Both the position numbers and the translations under genes were made by a program. The notes under the pieces were generated by a model. The model had not been told where the DNA came from and made no database searches. It saw nothing but the letters and a program-made list of their open reading frames with translations. Of a stretch of DNA of 33,743 nucleotides, positions 25,429-33,543 are shown piece by piece; within the stretch, counting starts at the first letter, position 1, and the number at the start of each line of letters is the position of its first letter. Source of the stretch: an uncultured Mucilaginibacter sp. (GTDB lineage: Bacteria; Bacteroidota; Bacteroidia; Sphingobacteriales; Sphingobacteriaceae); contig CAJYSL010000040.1 of the NCBI GenBank assembly GCA_913777515.1, forward strand, positions 1 to 33,743, given 5' to 3'.

Positions 25429-25985
25429 GTACGATAAGAGCGTTGCATCATAATTTGGATATTTTCTATAAAAGCAATTTTGAGAAGTGGAGTATGTCAA
25501 ACCCTCTCTATGCAATATCGCCAGACAAAAAGACATTGACATGGTATAATTATCAAACTAAACAATCCTTTTACTCTTACGAAGAATATTATGCTTGGGT
25601 TGCCGATAATTTACAGTACAGTATAGCTTTGGGAGAAAATATTTTACTGCAAATATTTTATCAAGAATTAGAAAATGGTGTCAGTAAAGGATCGTTGAGT
25701 TTCCTACCTCATCCCGATTTGCTTATGACATATATGAGATTTGATATGGATAAAAATAATTGGAAACATTATTATCACAATTCTTTCCACATTCATTTTG
25801 GCTATAGATCAGAGGAATTGAGGTTTAGCTTAAATAGGTTTCCTCATCCAAGTGAATTTATTAGATTTTGTTTATTTCTTATGGGGAATGACGAGTTTGA
25901 AAATTTCAATAGAAATAGATTTTTCAATGACCTAACTACGTTTGGAGAACGCCACTCCCATATTTTTGATTTTACACTTACTTAG
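25425..25985 (+). CDS. Helicase-linked partner protein (DUF2290-like)
   Basis: This 186-residue protein overlaps the helicase stop by 4 bp, so it is translationally coupled to it. The block HNSFHIHFGYRSEELRFSLN and the following PHPSEFIRFCLFLMG recall DUF2290-type proteins, but I cannot confirm the match. It has no membrane segment or signal peptide, is rich in aromatics, and may be the substrate sensor or effector for the helicase. Base composition is as AT-rich as the helicase, consistent with joint transfer. Confidence 0.6.
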   Translation: MSTIRALHHNLDIFYKSNFEKWSMSNPLYAISPDKKTLTWYNYQTKQSFYSYEEYYAWVADNLQYSIALGENILLQIFYQELENGVSKGSLSFLPHPDLLMTYMRFDMDKNNWKHYYHNSFHIHFGYRSEELRFSLNRFPHPSEFIRFCLFLMGNDEFENFNRNRFFNDLTTFGERHSHIFDFTLT

Positions 25986-26042
25986 TTAATTTACTAAATA
26001 GGTTAAATTAAACTTATTTGAATAGTTAATTACCCACTCACT

Positions 26043-26110
26043 GGCGGGAGTATGTCGCGTAGATCAAAGCGCTACCTACTCGTGCCCTTTTATCAAGTCA
26101 GAATTAGCCC
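26043..26110. repeat. GAGTATGT repeat at the right edge of the helicase cassette
   Basis: GGCGGGAGTATGTCGCGTAG then GCGCTACCTACTCGTGCCC resembles 17305-17396. With 23053-23120 it brackets the two-gene cassette. Another degenerate copy is at about 26450-26505. Confidence 0.65.
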
Positions 26111-26165
26111 ACCCGCCACCAGGGTCTTCATACTAGCCAGTAAAATGTAATACCCAGTGTCCTAA

Positions 26166-26393
26166 TTAAATCTTCGCACGGCGAAGTATCGCATTCACCT
26201 CTAATTCGCTAACGCCTAGTTTTATAGCTATAAGAGCCTGTAGTTCCAGTTCCGCTGCTTGTATCTTTTTAAAGGTCGAGAGGTTATATAGTGCTTTGGC
26301 TATCAACACCATAATGATAAAACCTACGATGGCCATTGCTGCTCCAAAAAATTCCATGACGTAAATCGCCAATGCTCCACTAAATAATAACAT
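26166..26393 (-). CDS. Small membrane protein
   Basis: In this 75-residue protein, residues 1-34 are hydrophobic (MLLFSGALAIYVMEFFGAAMAIVGFIIMVLIA), probably two short or one long membrane span. They are followed by a helical soluble tail (FKKIQAAELELQALIAIKLGVSELEVNAILRRAKI). No family is recognised. It could be an accessory to the adjacent cassette, but it is on the opposite strand. Confidence 0.5.
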   Translation of the reverse strand: MLLFSGALAIYVMEFFGAAMAIVGFIIMVLIAKALYNLSTFKKIQAAELELQALIAIKLGVSELEVNAILRRAKI

Positions 26394-26524
26394 AAGGTAA
26401 ATATCTTATAAAATTTATATCTATCAATTCGGCATGTGTATCCCAACCTAATGCGGGTATGTCGGGTCAGCAAAAGCACTATCTATTCCGGCTACAGCTG
26501 ACCGAGCCAAATTTCCACATAACA

Positions 26525-26893
26525 TCACCCATCAGCCCGCCCTGCTTCTTCCACGTATTCGATCCACAACTGCACTATAGTTCTCAAATCCTGTAAGGGT
26601 ACCGATTGCTGCAGTACGTTTGCTGTTGCCCCAATACCAAAAAAATGAACTTCGTTTTGGGAGATCCAGCCGATGTAGATTTCTGACTTCACGGTTTGTT
26701 TTTCTACGTCAAAGTCTCCGCCGTTAATGTGATGGTCCAGAATAGCTATCACCTCTTCCAAACTTTCTCTGTCTATGGAGGTGGCCAAAAAATCTGCTAC
26801 AGCACTGCCGGTAGCCACCGGCAGTGTGAGGTGGTGCAAATTTAATATCCAAAAACGAAGGTTATATTTTGCTAATACATCAACCATCTGCAT
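26525..26893 (-). CDS. Hypothetical protein of the accessory island
   Basis: I prefer the ATG at 26893 to the track's TTG at 26896, giving 122 residues. There is no signal peptide or membrane span. The sequence SIDRESLEEVIAILDHHINGG is followed by EIYIGWISQNEVHFFGIGAT, then a C-terminal acidic helix. It has the size and composition of an immunity-type or regulatory protein, but no family match is claimed. It sits between two GAGTATGT repeats. Confidence 0.5.
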   Translation of the reverse strand: MQMVDVLAKYNLRFWILNLHHLTLPVATGSAVADFLATSIDRESLEEVIAILDHHINGGDFDVEKQTVKSEIYIGWISQNEVHFFGIGATANVLQQSVPLQDLRTIVQLWIEYVEEAGRADG

Positions 26894-27322
26894 CAAAACT
26901 TAAATATACGTCTAAATGGGTTGCCCATAATTGGGCACAAGTATGTAGTATAGGTCAAAGCATGGGCTATTCGTGCCCTTGCGTACATAATCGAGAATAT
27001 TTTGCCACTATCCAGCCCAACATACTTGCGTCAGTAATCAACCATCCTCGTTTTAAAACTTCACCTGGTGCCAATTTAAATATTCTTGCGCGGGTTTAAA
27101 GTAGGGGTATTTCAATTAATTTTAACAACTCTGACATTCCATTATGTAATTGATAACGAGGTGGCAATAACCTAAAAATATCTTCAGTTTATTAAAGAAT
27201 AGTTAAGTTAATAGTGGGTATTAATTGTCTGGTATATAGAATTTTAAAGGTCAAAAAGATGCTAAGATGTTATCATAACATGAAAACATCTTACACGCTG
27301 TAAGCTCGTACGGAGTTTAGAT
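26894..27322. other. Intergenic with GAGTATGT repeat and upstream palindromes
   Basis: A divergent repeat copy at 26932-27033 (GGGCACAAGTATGTAG to CATACTTGCG) is followed by an AT-rich stretch and the regulatory palindromes at 27264-27292. No gene was seen. Confidence 0.6.
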
Positions 27323-27325
27323 TTG
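27264..27325 (+). promoter_or_regulatory. Overlapping palindromes and TAnnTTTG box
   Basis: AAGATGTT..AACATCTT (27264-27292) overlaps ATGTTATCATAACAT (27267-27281), an operator-like site. TAGATTTG (27318-27325) matches the -7 box TAnnTTTG, but no good -33 TTTG is at the right distance. The next gene starts at 27350. Confidence 0.4.
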
Positions 27326-27349
27326 GTTAACCAATTTTATTCTCTTATT

Positions 27350-27859
27350 ATGAAAACACTAAAAACCTTATTATCGGGATCGTTTATCATGATCTCATTT
27401 TTGTGCGTGGCAGCTTCGTTGCAGAGCTTTACGGTCAGATCCGAAAACGGCAAAAAGCCACTTTTAATCCCCAAAGCGGTAAAATCGAATCTGGTCAACA
27501 AACAAACCGTTGCCGACAGTTCTGAGTTTACTGTTTACTTAGATCAAAACCTGGCATCTACCGATTGGACAGTCACATTTTCGGGGTACGATGACGATCA
27601 CAACTACATCACCAAAGTATTTACCGTTAATTCCGGCTCATATATCATGGGTAAGTTGCCTTACGGGTATTATGACGTAGACGTTAACTGCGATAACTAT
27701 AACGGAAGCACTGAGATAGACATGTCGGCCTACGGCTACAGCGATAATCTCCGCCACGAAACTGCGTACATCTTTTATTACGGCGCACCTAATAAAATAT
27801 TTCACAGCGTAGATTTACATTCATCTTACGGCATGCAGATAGGGTTTAGTAATTATTAA
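27350..27859 (+). CDS. Small secreted hypothetical protein
   Basis: The ATG at 27350 gives 169 residues beginning MKTLKTLLSGSFIMISFLCVAASLQS, a clear signal peptide; the track's start at 27323 is a TTG. The mature part is small, beta-rich and aspartate/tyrosine-rich (FSGYDDDHNYITKVF, LPYGYYDVDVNCDNYNGS), resembling a single immunoglobulin-like or carbohydrate-binding-like sandwich without a recognised family. It probably goes to the periplasm or cell surface. It has its own terminator. Confidence 0.75.
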   Translation: MKTLKTLLSGSFIMISFLCVAASLQSFTVRSENGKKPLLIPKAVKSNLVNKQTVADSSEFTVYLDQNLASTDWTVTFSGYDDDHNYITKVFTVNSGSYIMGKLPYGYYDVDVNCDNYNGSTEIDMSAYGYSDNLRHETAYIFYYGAPNKIFHSVDLHSSYGMQIGFSNY

Positions 27860-27877
27860 AAATTGATGATTTTATTA

Positions 27878-27907
27878 AAGCCGCTTTTAAATAGAGCGGC
27901 TTTTTTT
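27878..27907 (+). terminator. Intrinsic terminator
   Basis: AAGCCGCT, a short AT loop, AGCGGC and seven T follow the secreted-protein stop by 18 bp. Confidence 0.9.
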
Positions 27908-28013
27908 GTTAAAAAAGACCTGTCGTAGCTGGTACCTGGTGTTGTTGAGGCAAAAGGGGTTTGTGCGTTTACCTCAATTGCAAGGGGATGCCGAACCCCC
28001 CCAGCCCCTTCAG

Positions 28014-28377
28014 GGGGAGTTAGCCCCCAACCCCCTAAAGGGGGAGCAGAAGACTTAATAGAATTATCTTCCCCGAAAGGTAGTACTTTTTTTAGGTTGT
28101 GGTGGCTAATTCTGAAGATTCAATAATTCTGTAAATTCTGATTCTAACTAAATACATAGCAAGTTAAACTCCTTCCTGTCCTCCCGAGGGAGGGATGATT
28201 TGCATTAGGTTTGTCGCTCATCGCAAGCGCAAAGGCCCGCTGTTGCGCCCGGGCCAGCGTGGGGCATGTGCGGCGGTGAGGTGATCGCAACAGCTAGGCC
28301 TTTTGGGTACTTTGTGGCTATGACAAAGTACCTGGCCTCCGCGGCCAAGAGCGGACGAAGTAAGTAAACAACTACAA
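28014..28377 (-). repeat. Left arm of long inverted repeat around ompA (contains two-hairpin copy 3)
   Basis: On the minus strand the modules run: GTAGTTGTTTACTTACTT, CTCTTGGCCGCGGAGGCCAG, the two-hairpin element (28226-28332; hairpin 1 GGTACTTTGT/ACAAAGTACC), a CTCCCTCGGGAGGACAGGAA module, AGAATCAGAATTTACAGAATT, AAAGTACTACCTTTCGGGGA and a CCCCCTTTAGGGGG palindrome. The same order recurs at 30587-30901 on the plus strand, except that one middle module differs. Confidence 0.85.
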
Positions 28378-28783
28378 GCTTTAATTCAATGCACACAAGC
28401 TTTCATTACACTAAGCCTATCAAGTGGCAAGTCTAAATGCTGGCTCAGCTCAAAGAGATGGCTTCGTATCCTCTCCATGACGCGACGGGGAGAACCACGA
28501 ACTAAGAAAAAAAGGTCAGCCTGCCAACTCACTCGTTCACTCAATCTATCATCCACTCATTGGCTTTCACTCACTCATTATCCCCATCTGCACACCTGCA
28601 AATCCGCACATATGCAAATTCAAAACTCACTCATTAGCCTCAATTCGTCACAAAAAAGTTACACCCTCAGGTTGTAAAAATGGTGTTTTTGGGCTGTTTT
28701 GGGGGTTTTATCGGTCATTTTATATGATGTGGATAATTTTTGCAAAACCATTTTCGGGGTTTGTGCTTAATGGAGTGTGATTT
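28378..28783. other. Repeats and leader upstream of ompA
   Basis: It holds TTACACTAAGCC and a CGTCATGG half-element (28434-28484), GTTCACTCAATC and CACTCACTCATT slips (28525-28650), and TGCACACCTGCAAATCCGCA (about 28590). Then comes a T/G-rich leader before the ompA ATG. No clear promoter was found. Confidence 0.6.
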
Positions 28784-30130
28784 ATGAAAACTCTATCTAT
28801 TATGAAAATTAACTTTACCAAATTGGCTCTCACCTTAGGAGTGGCGGGCCTGGCAACTGCCGCCTCAGCGCAGAGTATGTATTCCGACACCAGTAAACGT
28901 TTTGATAAACGCAGCTTCCGCACCTGGTCTATCGGACTTAACGGCGGTATGTTAACTCATTACACACCGTTTAACGGCCCAAGCAACGGCGATTTTGCTA
29001 CACCGCAAGAGCGTTGGGGTTACGGGGGTTACATCAAAAAGCAAATCGTACCTGGCTTTGGTATCCAGGCCGACTTTTTGGGTGGCCGCGTAAAAGGTTT
29101 CCGCTCAAACCAGTTGCCAACCGGTAGCGCTGCACAAAACAACAGCGATTTCCGTACTAAAATTGAGTGGTCGGCTTCGTTAAGCGGTAACTTTACCGTA
29201 GCTAACTTAAGCTTAAATCAAAAACGTAACATCTTGTCGCCATACTTAACCGGTGGTGCTGGTTATATGTCGTTTAGTCCGGCAGTAAACAACGTACCGG
29301 GTGCTGATGGACAAGGTTACCGCCGCAACTGGTTTGTACCGGTGGGTGCAGGTTTTAAATTTGGTTTGGCCAAGTTTGTTAATCTTGATTTAGGTTACAC
29401 CGTATACTTCATGAAAACCGGCCGTTTTGATGGTGTGCGCACTTCAACCAACGACCGTTTCTCATACGCTCACGCTGGTTTAGAGTTTGCCTTGGGCAAA
29501 CGCGGAACTTCGCAATTGCAAAACTTCAGCCCGATTGCCGCCATCCGCGAGGAAAGTGCTGCCGAGAGTGCTGAGCTGAGAAGAATGTTATCAACCGCTG
29601 AGCAAAACGCTGCCCGCGACCGTGAGCAATATGCCCGCGATATGGGTGATGATGATGGCGATGGTGTAGCTAACAAATTTGACAAATGTGCCGGTACTCC
29701 TGCTGGTACTGTAGTTGATGGTTCTGGCTGTCCGTTAAAAGTACCTACTCCGGTAATCCGCGAAAAAGTAGTTATCACCGAGGCCGACCGTCGTGTAGTA
29801 GGCGAGGCTATCAAAAACCTGGAGTTTGAATTAGGTAAAGCTACCATCAAAGAAAGATCATTCCCAACCTTAGACCGCGTTGCGGCCCTGTTGATGGAAA
29901 AAGATTTTGGTTTGAAATTAGCCGGCCACACTGATAACACCGGTTCGATGGAACTGAACATGCGTTTATCAAAAGAGCGTGCCGAAGCCGTTAAAACTTA
30001 CTTGGTAGAAAAAGGTGCCAACGCATCACGCATCGAAGCAACAGGTTATGGCCCAACTCAGCCTATCGCATCAAACAAAACTGCCGAAGGCCGTCAGAAA
30101 AACCGTCGTGTAGAGTTTACCTTGTTGTAA
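28784..30130 (+). CDS. OmpA-family outer-membrane protein
   Basis: This is a 448-residue precursor. The signal peptide ends ASAQS; the ATG at 28802 (MKINFTKLALTLGVAG) is an alternative start and gives a more standard signal. Residues about 45-235 form an eight-strand beta-barrel (GGMLTHYTP, YLTGGAGYMSF, FVPVGAGFKFGLA). A coiled linker (about 250-285) leads to a calcium-binding thrombospondin type-3 repeat, DDDGDGVANKFDKCAGTP. The OmpA peptidoglycan-binding domain follows, with LAGHTDNTGSMELNMRLSKERA and GRQKNRRVEF. It anchors the outer membrane to peptidoglycan. Regular codon use and a strong terminator suggest high expression. It lies between long inverted repeats. Confidence 0.93.
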   Translation: MKTLSIMKINFTKLALTLGVAGLATAASAQSMYSDTSKRFDKRSFRTWSIGLNGGMLTHYTPFNGPSNGDFATPQERWGYGGYIKKQIVPGFGIQADFLGGRVKGFRSNQLPTGSAAQNNSDFRTKIEWSASLSGNFTVANLSLNQKRNILSPYLTGGAGYMSFSPAVNNVPGADGQGYRRNWFVPVGAGFKFGLAKFVNLDLGYTVYFMKTGRFDGVRTSTNDRFSYAHAGLEFALGKRGTSQLQNFSPIAAIREESAAESAELRRMLSTAEQNAARDREQYARDMGDDDGDGVANKFDKCAGTPAGTVVDGSGCPLKVPTPVIREKVVITEADRRVVGEAIKNLEFELGKATIKERSFPTLDRVAALLMEKDFGLKLAGHTDNTGSMELNMRLSKERAEAVKTYLVEKGANASRIEATGYGPTQPIASNKTAEGRQKNRRVEFTLL

Positions 30131-30210
30131 GCAACACCAAAGCAGAGCGGGGCAGTTTATAGTCTGTTCCGCCCTGATTGTGATTTTGAATAAAGTTAAG
30201 TGATTATGCA

Positions 30211-30244
30211 AGCCGGCTCTGGTAAAACAGGGCCGGTTTTTTTG
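30211..30244 (+). terminator. Intrinsic terminator of ompA
   Basis: CCGGCTCTG-GTAAAA-CAGGGCCGG is followed by seven T, 80 bp past the ompA stop. Confidence 0.9.
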
Positions 30245-30586
30245 TTGATGTAATTTTAGGGGATTCCTGATTTCGCTGATGAGGAGAGTGATTGCACTGA
30301 TTTGGAACTAATGAGTGAGTTTTGATGAGCAGATATGCAAATGTTAGGATGAGAAAGTCCATTAGTGAGTGAAAGCCAATGAGTGATTGGTTGAATGAGT
30401 GAATGGAAGCCAATGAGCGAATTTTGAATGAGTGAATGAGCGAATAGCAGGTCGAACTTTTATCCTGGTATTTGGTTCTTGTATCTTGGTTCTTGGCTCT
30501 CTCCCGCCCAGTCATGCCGAATTTATTTCGGCATCCCACATGCTAAGTCATTTACGGTTTCTGCTGATTGTTAATTAAGACAGTAG
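30245..30586. repeat. Simple repeats downstream of ompA
   Basis: It holds ATGAGTGAGT and GAATGAGTGAATGG slips (30305-30445), TTCTTGTATCTTGGTTCTTGG slips (30473-30500) and a GCCGAATTTATTTCGGC hairpin (30516-30532). No gene was seen; the minus ORF 30204-30539 is repeat-encoded. Confidence 0.75.
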
Positions 30587-30901
30587 TTGTTTACTTACTT
30601 GGCCCGCTCTTGGCCGCGGAGGCCAGGTACTTTGTCATAGCCACAAAGTATCCAAAAGGCCTAGCTGTTGCGATCACCTCGCCACCGCACAAACCCCATG
30701 CTGGCCCGGGCGCAACAGCGGGCCTTTGCGCTTTTACCCCCCAGCCCCCTATAAGGGGGAGTTTTTGATTTCTAGGGCAGTGTTTAAAGAAATTTAGAAT
30801 CAGAATTTACAGAATTGCCCGTTTAGCCCTAAAAAGTACTACCTTTCGGGAAAGATAATTCTTTTAAGTCTTCTGCTCCCCCTTCAGGGGGTTGGGGGGC
30901 T
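30587..30901 (+). repeat. Right arm of long inverted repeat around ompA (contains two-hairpin copy 4)
   Basis: It mirrors 28014-28377. The two-hairpin element (30626-30738) has stem GGTACTTTGT/ACAAAGTATC with one G-U pair. It ends in a CCCCCTTCAGGGGG palindrome 20 bp before the RNA-ligase-like start codon. Confidence 0.85.
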
Positions 30902-30920
30902 ATTCACTTAAACTTACTGA

Positions 30921-31487
30921 ATGAAGAAAATTTCGACCTTGTTTAAAAAAGATCCCGAAAATTTGGGAAGAGTCATTAACGAAGTTAATTCCGAAAACGA
31001 ATGGGCTTTTGGGCAAAGCATGGCCACGCAAAAATTTGTTGGTACCGCCATGGCCATCATCGGCGGCGAGCTTTACAAACGTTACGACGTAAAAAAGGGC
31101 CGCGCCATCCCTGAGGGCGCTATTGCCTGCCAGGAGCCTGACGCCATCAGCGGCCACCATCCGCATTGGGTTAAATGCAGCCGCGACGCTAAAGAAGACC
31201 GCTATGCGTTTGAGGCTTTTGACCAGCTGGCGGCCAACAACGCAGTTACCAACGATACTTACGAGCTTTGCGGACCCAAAGTGCAAAGCAATCCCGAAAG
31301 TTTTGAGGCCCATGTACTGGTAAAGCACGGCGACGCTAAGCTGGACATCGACACCCAAACCATGACATTTGACAGCCTGAAACAATTTTTAGAAGAACAA
31401 AATCTCGAAGGCATCGTGTTTCATGCTACCGACGGCTCGGGCCGGATGTGCAAATTGCGCAAAGCCGATTTCGGCATAAAAAGGTAG
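30921..31487 (+). CDS. RNA-ligase-like nucleotidyltransferase (DUF5565-type) with altered motif I
   Basis: The 188 residues resemble the small RNA ligase 1-like family: GELYKRYDVKKGRAIPEGA, EPDAISGHHPHWVK, motif III-like YELCGPKVQSNPE (E114), motif IV EGIVF (E162) and motif V KLRK (K177, K180). Such enzymes link a nucleotide to a motif-I lysine and seal RNA ends. Motif I normally reads K-x-D-G; here it is KFVGT, with Lys38 kept but the aspartate replaced by valine (codon GTT where GAT would give Asp). Activity may be altered or lost. It is a single gene with no repair partner in view. The cellular substrate is unknown. Confidence 0.75.
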   Translation: MKKISTLFKKDPENLGRVINEVNSENEWAFGQSMATQKFVGTAMAIIGGELYKRYDVKKGRAIPEGAIACQEPDAISGHHPHWVKCSRDAKEDRYAFEAFDQLAANNAVTNDTYELCGPKVQSNPESFEAHVLVKHGDAKLDIDTQTMTFDSLKQFLEEQNLEGIVFHATDGSGRMCKLRKADFGIKR

Positions 31488-31538
31488 CCGGCTAGTCTGT
31501 AGTCTGCCTCCAAAATACAATTATTTATTCGCTATACC

Positions 31539-31591
31539 ATGATGCCGGTTACGCTGCAAAAGCTCTTTATCTTGCTCATAACCGGTATCAT
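31539..31591. promoter_or_regulatory. Strong hairpin between ligase-like and M64 genes
   Basis: ATGATGCCGGTTA and TAACCGGTATCAT form a 13-bp stem with one G-U pair and a loop of about 27 nt. No T tract follows, so it is not a standard terminator. It could be a regulatory RNA hairpin or mRNA-stability element. Confidence 0.45.
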
Positions 31592-31665
31592 CTAAAATAA
31601 TTAGTTACCCAACCTTAGTCTTTATATTCAAGCCATACATACTGTGCCACCCGATTAATCAAAAA

Positions 31666-31692
31666 CTCCCCCTTTAGGGGGCTGGGGGGCTT
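31666..31692. repeat. CCCCCTTTAGGGGG palindrome
   Basis: CTCCCCCTTTAGGGGGCTGG then GGGGCTT lies about 60 bp before the peptidase gene and belongs to the same family as 14989-15017. Confidence 0.8.
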
Positions 31693-31752
31693 GGCGAGCT
31701 CTAATCGTCCAAAAAAATGCGTATCCTTACAGCCTTAAACTAAACTTATCCA

Positions 31753-32799
31753 ATGCATATCCGATTTTGTGTTTGGGCCTGTTTGCTGGGCCTGGTTGTT
31801 GTAACAGGATGTAAAAAAGACCGCGTGCCCGAGTATCATGCCGACGGCGATGTGCGGGTGCTGATGAAAAATAATCCCGACGGCCCCAGTATTGTTTTTT
31901 TAGGCGATGGCTTTATTAAAGAAGACCTGGTTGTAGGCGGCGATTATGACCAGAAGGTCAAAACTTTGGTCGACTACCTGTTCTCAGTTCCTCCATTTAA
32001 CCGCTATAAAAATGTGTTTAATGTATACCAGGTGTACGCTATATCTAATCAGCGTGGCGCCCTCGATAGGCTAGACCCGCAAAGTACAGCAACTAAATTC
32101 AAGTCTTATTTTCCTGAAAACGACAGGCTGTTACAGTACGGCAATTATGATACCGTTTCAAAATACCTCGACAAGGTGATGCCCTATTGGCAAGTAAATT
32201 TACCCGTATTGTTGGTAAATGATAGTCGCTATGGCGGTTCTGGCGGTGGCGTGGCTATTGTTTCTGTTCATAGCAGTATGAAGTCTACCTTTGTACATGA
32301 AGTTGGTCATACGTTTGCCAGGTTGGCCGATGAATATGTGGAAACTGCCAGAGAAAAAGACAGGCCTTTGTTTGCTACTCAGTTTTATCCCAATGTTGAT
32401 ACTAGTAATAACCCGGCTACAGTTAAATGGAAGCATTATTTTAACCGGCCCAGGTATGCGGGCGTTGTAGGCATCTTTGAGGGGGGATATTACCATGCCA
32501 AAGGCGTTTACCGTCCGGAAGAAAACAGCGTGATGCGGAATAACATCACCACCCGCAACTTTAACGCCCCCAGCCGCGAAGCCATCGTAAGGCGTATTTA
32601 CGAAATTATGGGCAAACCTTTTGATCTCGAAGCTTATTTTAAAGAGGATTTAAATGTGATGGGCTACGCCGTGCAGACCGAGGCCAGCCCTGGCACCAGT
32701 TTGCCGCCTTTAACCGCCGACCATATCAATCAGCAACAACAACTCAAACTGATGCAGCAGCAAAGGGAGTATCGCTCACAAAAAACCCGTATACATTAA
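31753..32799 (+). CDS. Peptidase M64 family lipoprotein
   Basis: This 348-residue protein starts with a lipoprotein signal and lipobox VVTGC (Cys20), then KKD. VFLGDGFIKEDL (about 48-59) is typical of M64 N-termini. The zinc site is HEVGHTFARLADEY (H182, E183, H186, D193), the M64 HExxH...D signature, with ENSVMRNN downstream as the Met-turn region. M64 includes the Clostridium ramosum IgA peptidase and many Bacteroidota surface peptidases of unknown target. It is probably attached to the membrane and acts on extracellular or periplasmic protein. The C-terminal 50 residues are Q-rich. Confidence 0.9.
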   Translation: MHIRFCVWACLLGLVVVTGCKKDRVPEYHADGDVRVLMKNNPDGPSIVFLGDGFIKEDLVVGGDYDQKVKTLVDYLFSVPPFNRYKNVFNVYQVYAISNQRGALDRLDPQSTATKFKSYFPENDRLLQYGNYDTVSKYLDKVMPYWQVNLPVLLVNDSRYGGSGGGVAIVSVHSSMKSTFVHEVGHTFARLADEYVETAREKDRPLFATQFYPNVDTSNNPATVKWKHYFNRPRYAGVVGIFEGGYYHAKGVYRPEENSVMRNNITTRNFNAPSREAIVRRIYEIMGKPFDLEAYFKEDLNVMGYAVQTEASPGTSLPPLTADHINQQQQLKLMQQQREYRSQKTRIH

Positions 32800-32964
32800 G
32801 GCGTTGCGTTGATCAATATCCTGCTTTAAAATATTGAAAATGTTTTTGTAGTTACCTTGGGGAAAGTGATTGTCAAAGGCAATCGTCTGGAGATTGCCTT
32901 TATTGATGATGAAAATGCTTTAGGGACTAAAATATTAATCATACTATTGGTAAAACCTAAACAC

Positions 32965-33543
32965 ATGTTAAACGCCAGCATAAACCCACCCGCAACGTAC
33001 AGCGAGATACTTAAACAAAGCCAGGCCATACAATTCAGTATGCCGTCTGATCTCGAAACCGGCTGCCTGATCCGGTCGTTAGCCGCCTCAAAACCAGGCG
33101 GCGTTTTCTTAGACATCGGTACCGGTACAGGTTTATCACTAAGCTGGATGGCTGCCGGTGCAGATGCCGAATCTACCATCATATCCATCGATAACAACGC
33201 AGATTACCAGCAAATTGCAAAATCAGTTTTTGCTGATGACGAGAAAGTGTCAATCATCTGTGCCGACGGCGCAGCCTGGCTAAAGAGCTACCAAGGCCCG
33301 CTGTTCGACCTTGTTTTTGCAGATGCCTGGCCGGGTAAGTTCGAGTGTTTGGACAAGGCGCTATCGCTGGTAAAAAAAGGTGGCTTTTACTTAGTTGATG
33401 ATTTGCTGCCCCAACCTAACTGGCCCCAAGGCCACCAACCCAATGTAGACCAAATGCAGCAAACACTCCAAAACCGCACCGATTTTGTAATGACGCCGTT
33501 TAACTGGTCGACCGGGTTATGTTTGCTGACGAAGGTGGGGTAG
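32965..33543 (+). CDS. SAM-dependent O-methyltransferase-like protein
   Basis: I choose the ATG at 32965 (MLNASINPPATYSEILKQSQ, 192 residues); the track's TTG start adds an unlikely hydrophobic leader. Class I methyltransferase motifs are visible: motif I VFLDIGTGTGLSLSW, acidic residue SIDNNADY after strand 2, and CADGAAWL, FDLVFADAWPGKF and GGFYLVDDLLPQPNW. The layout is closest to caffeoyl-CoA/catechol-type O-methyltransferases (DxxPxK-like FADAWPGK), though the substrate cannot be told. It is cytoplasmic. It lies 165 bp after the peptidase and is probably a separate unit. Confidence 0.82.
   Translation: MLNASINPPATYSEILKQSQAIQFSMPSDLETGCLIRSLAASKPGGVFLDIGTGTGLSLSWMAAGADAESTIISIDNNADYQQIAKSVFADDEKVSIICADGAAWLKSYQGPLFDLVFADAWPGKFECLDKALSLVKKGGFYLVDDLLPQPNWPQGHQPNVDQMQQTLQNRTDFVMTPFNWSTGLCLLTKVG

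Noticed and set aside
28205-28396. 63-codon ORF and its near-identical partner at 30568-30768 (FVIATKYPKGLAVAITSPPH)
   Set aside because: Both lie in the two-hairpin repeat. In the other repeat copies the frame is broken by indels while the hairpin pairing is kept, so RNA/DNA structure rather than protein is conserved.
29470-29961. 163-codon minus ORF inside ompA
   Set aside because: Shadow of the strongly supported OmpA frame.
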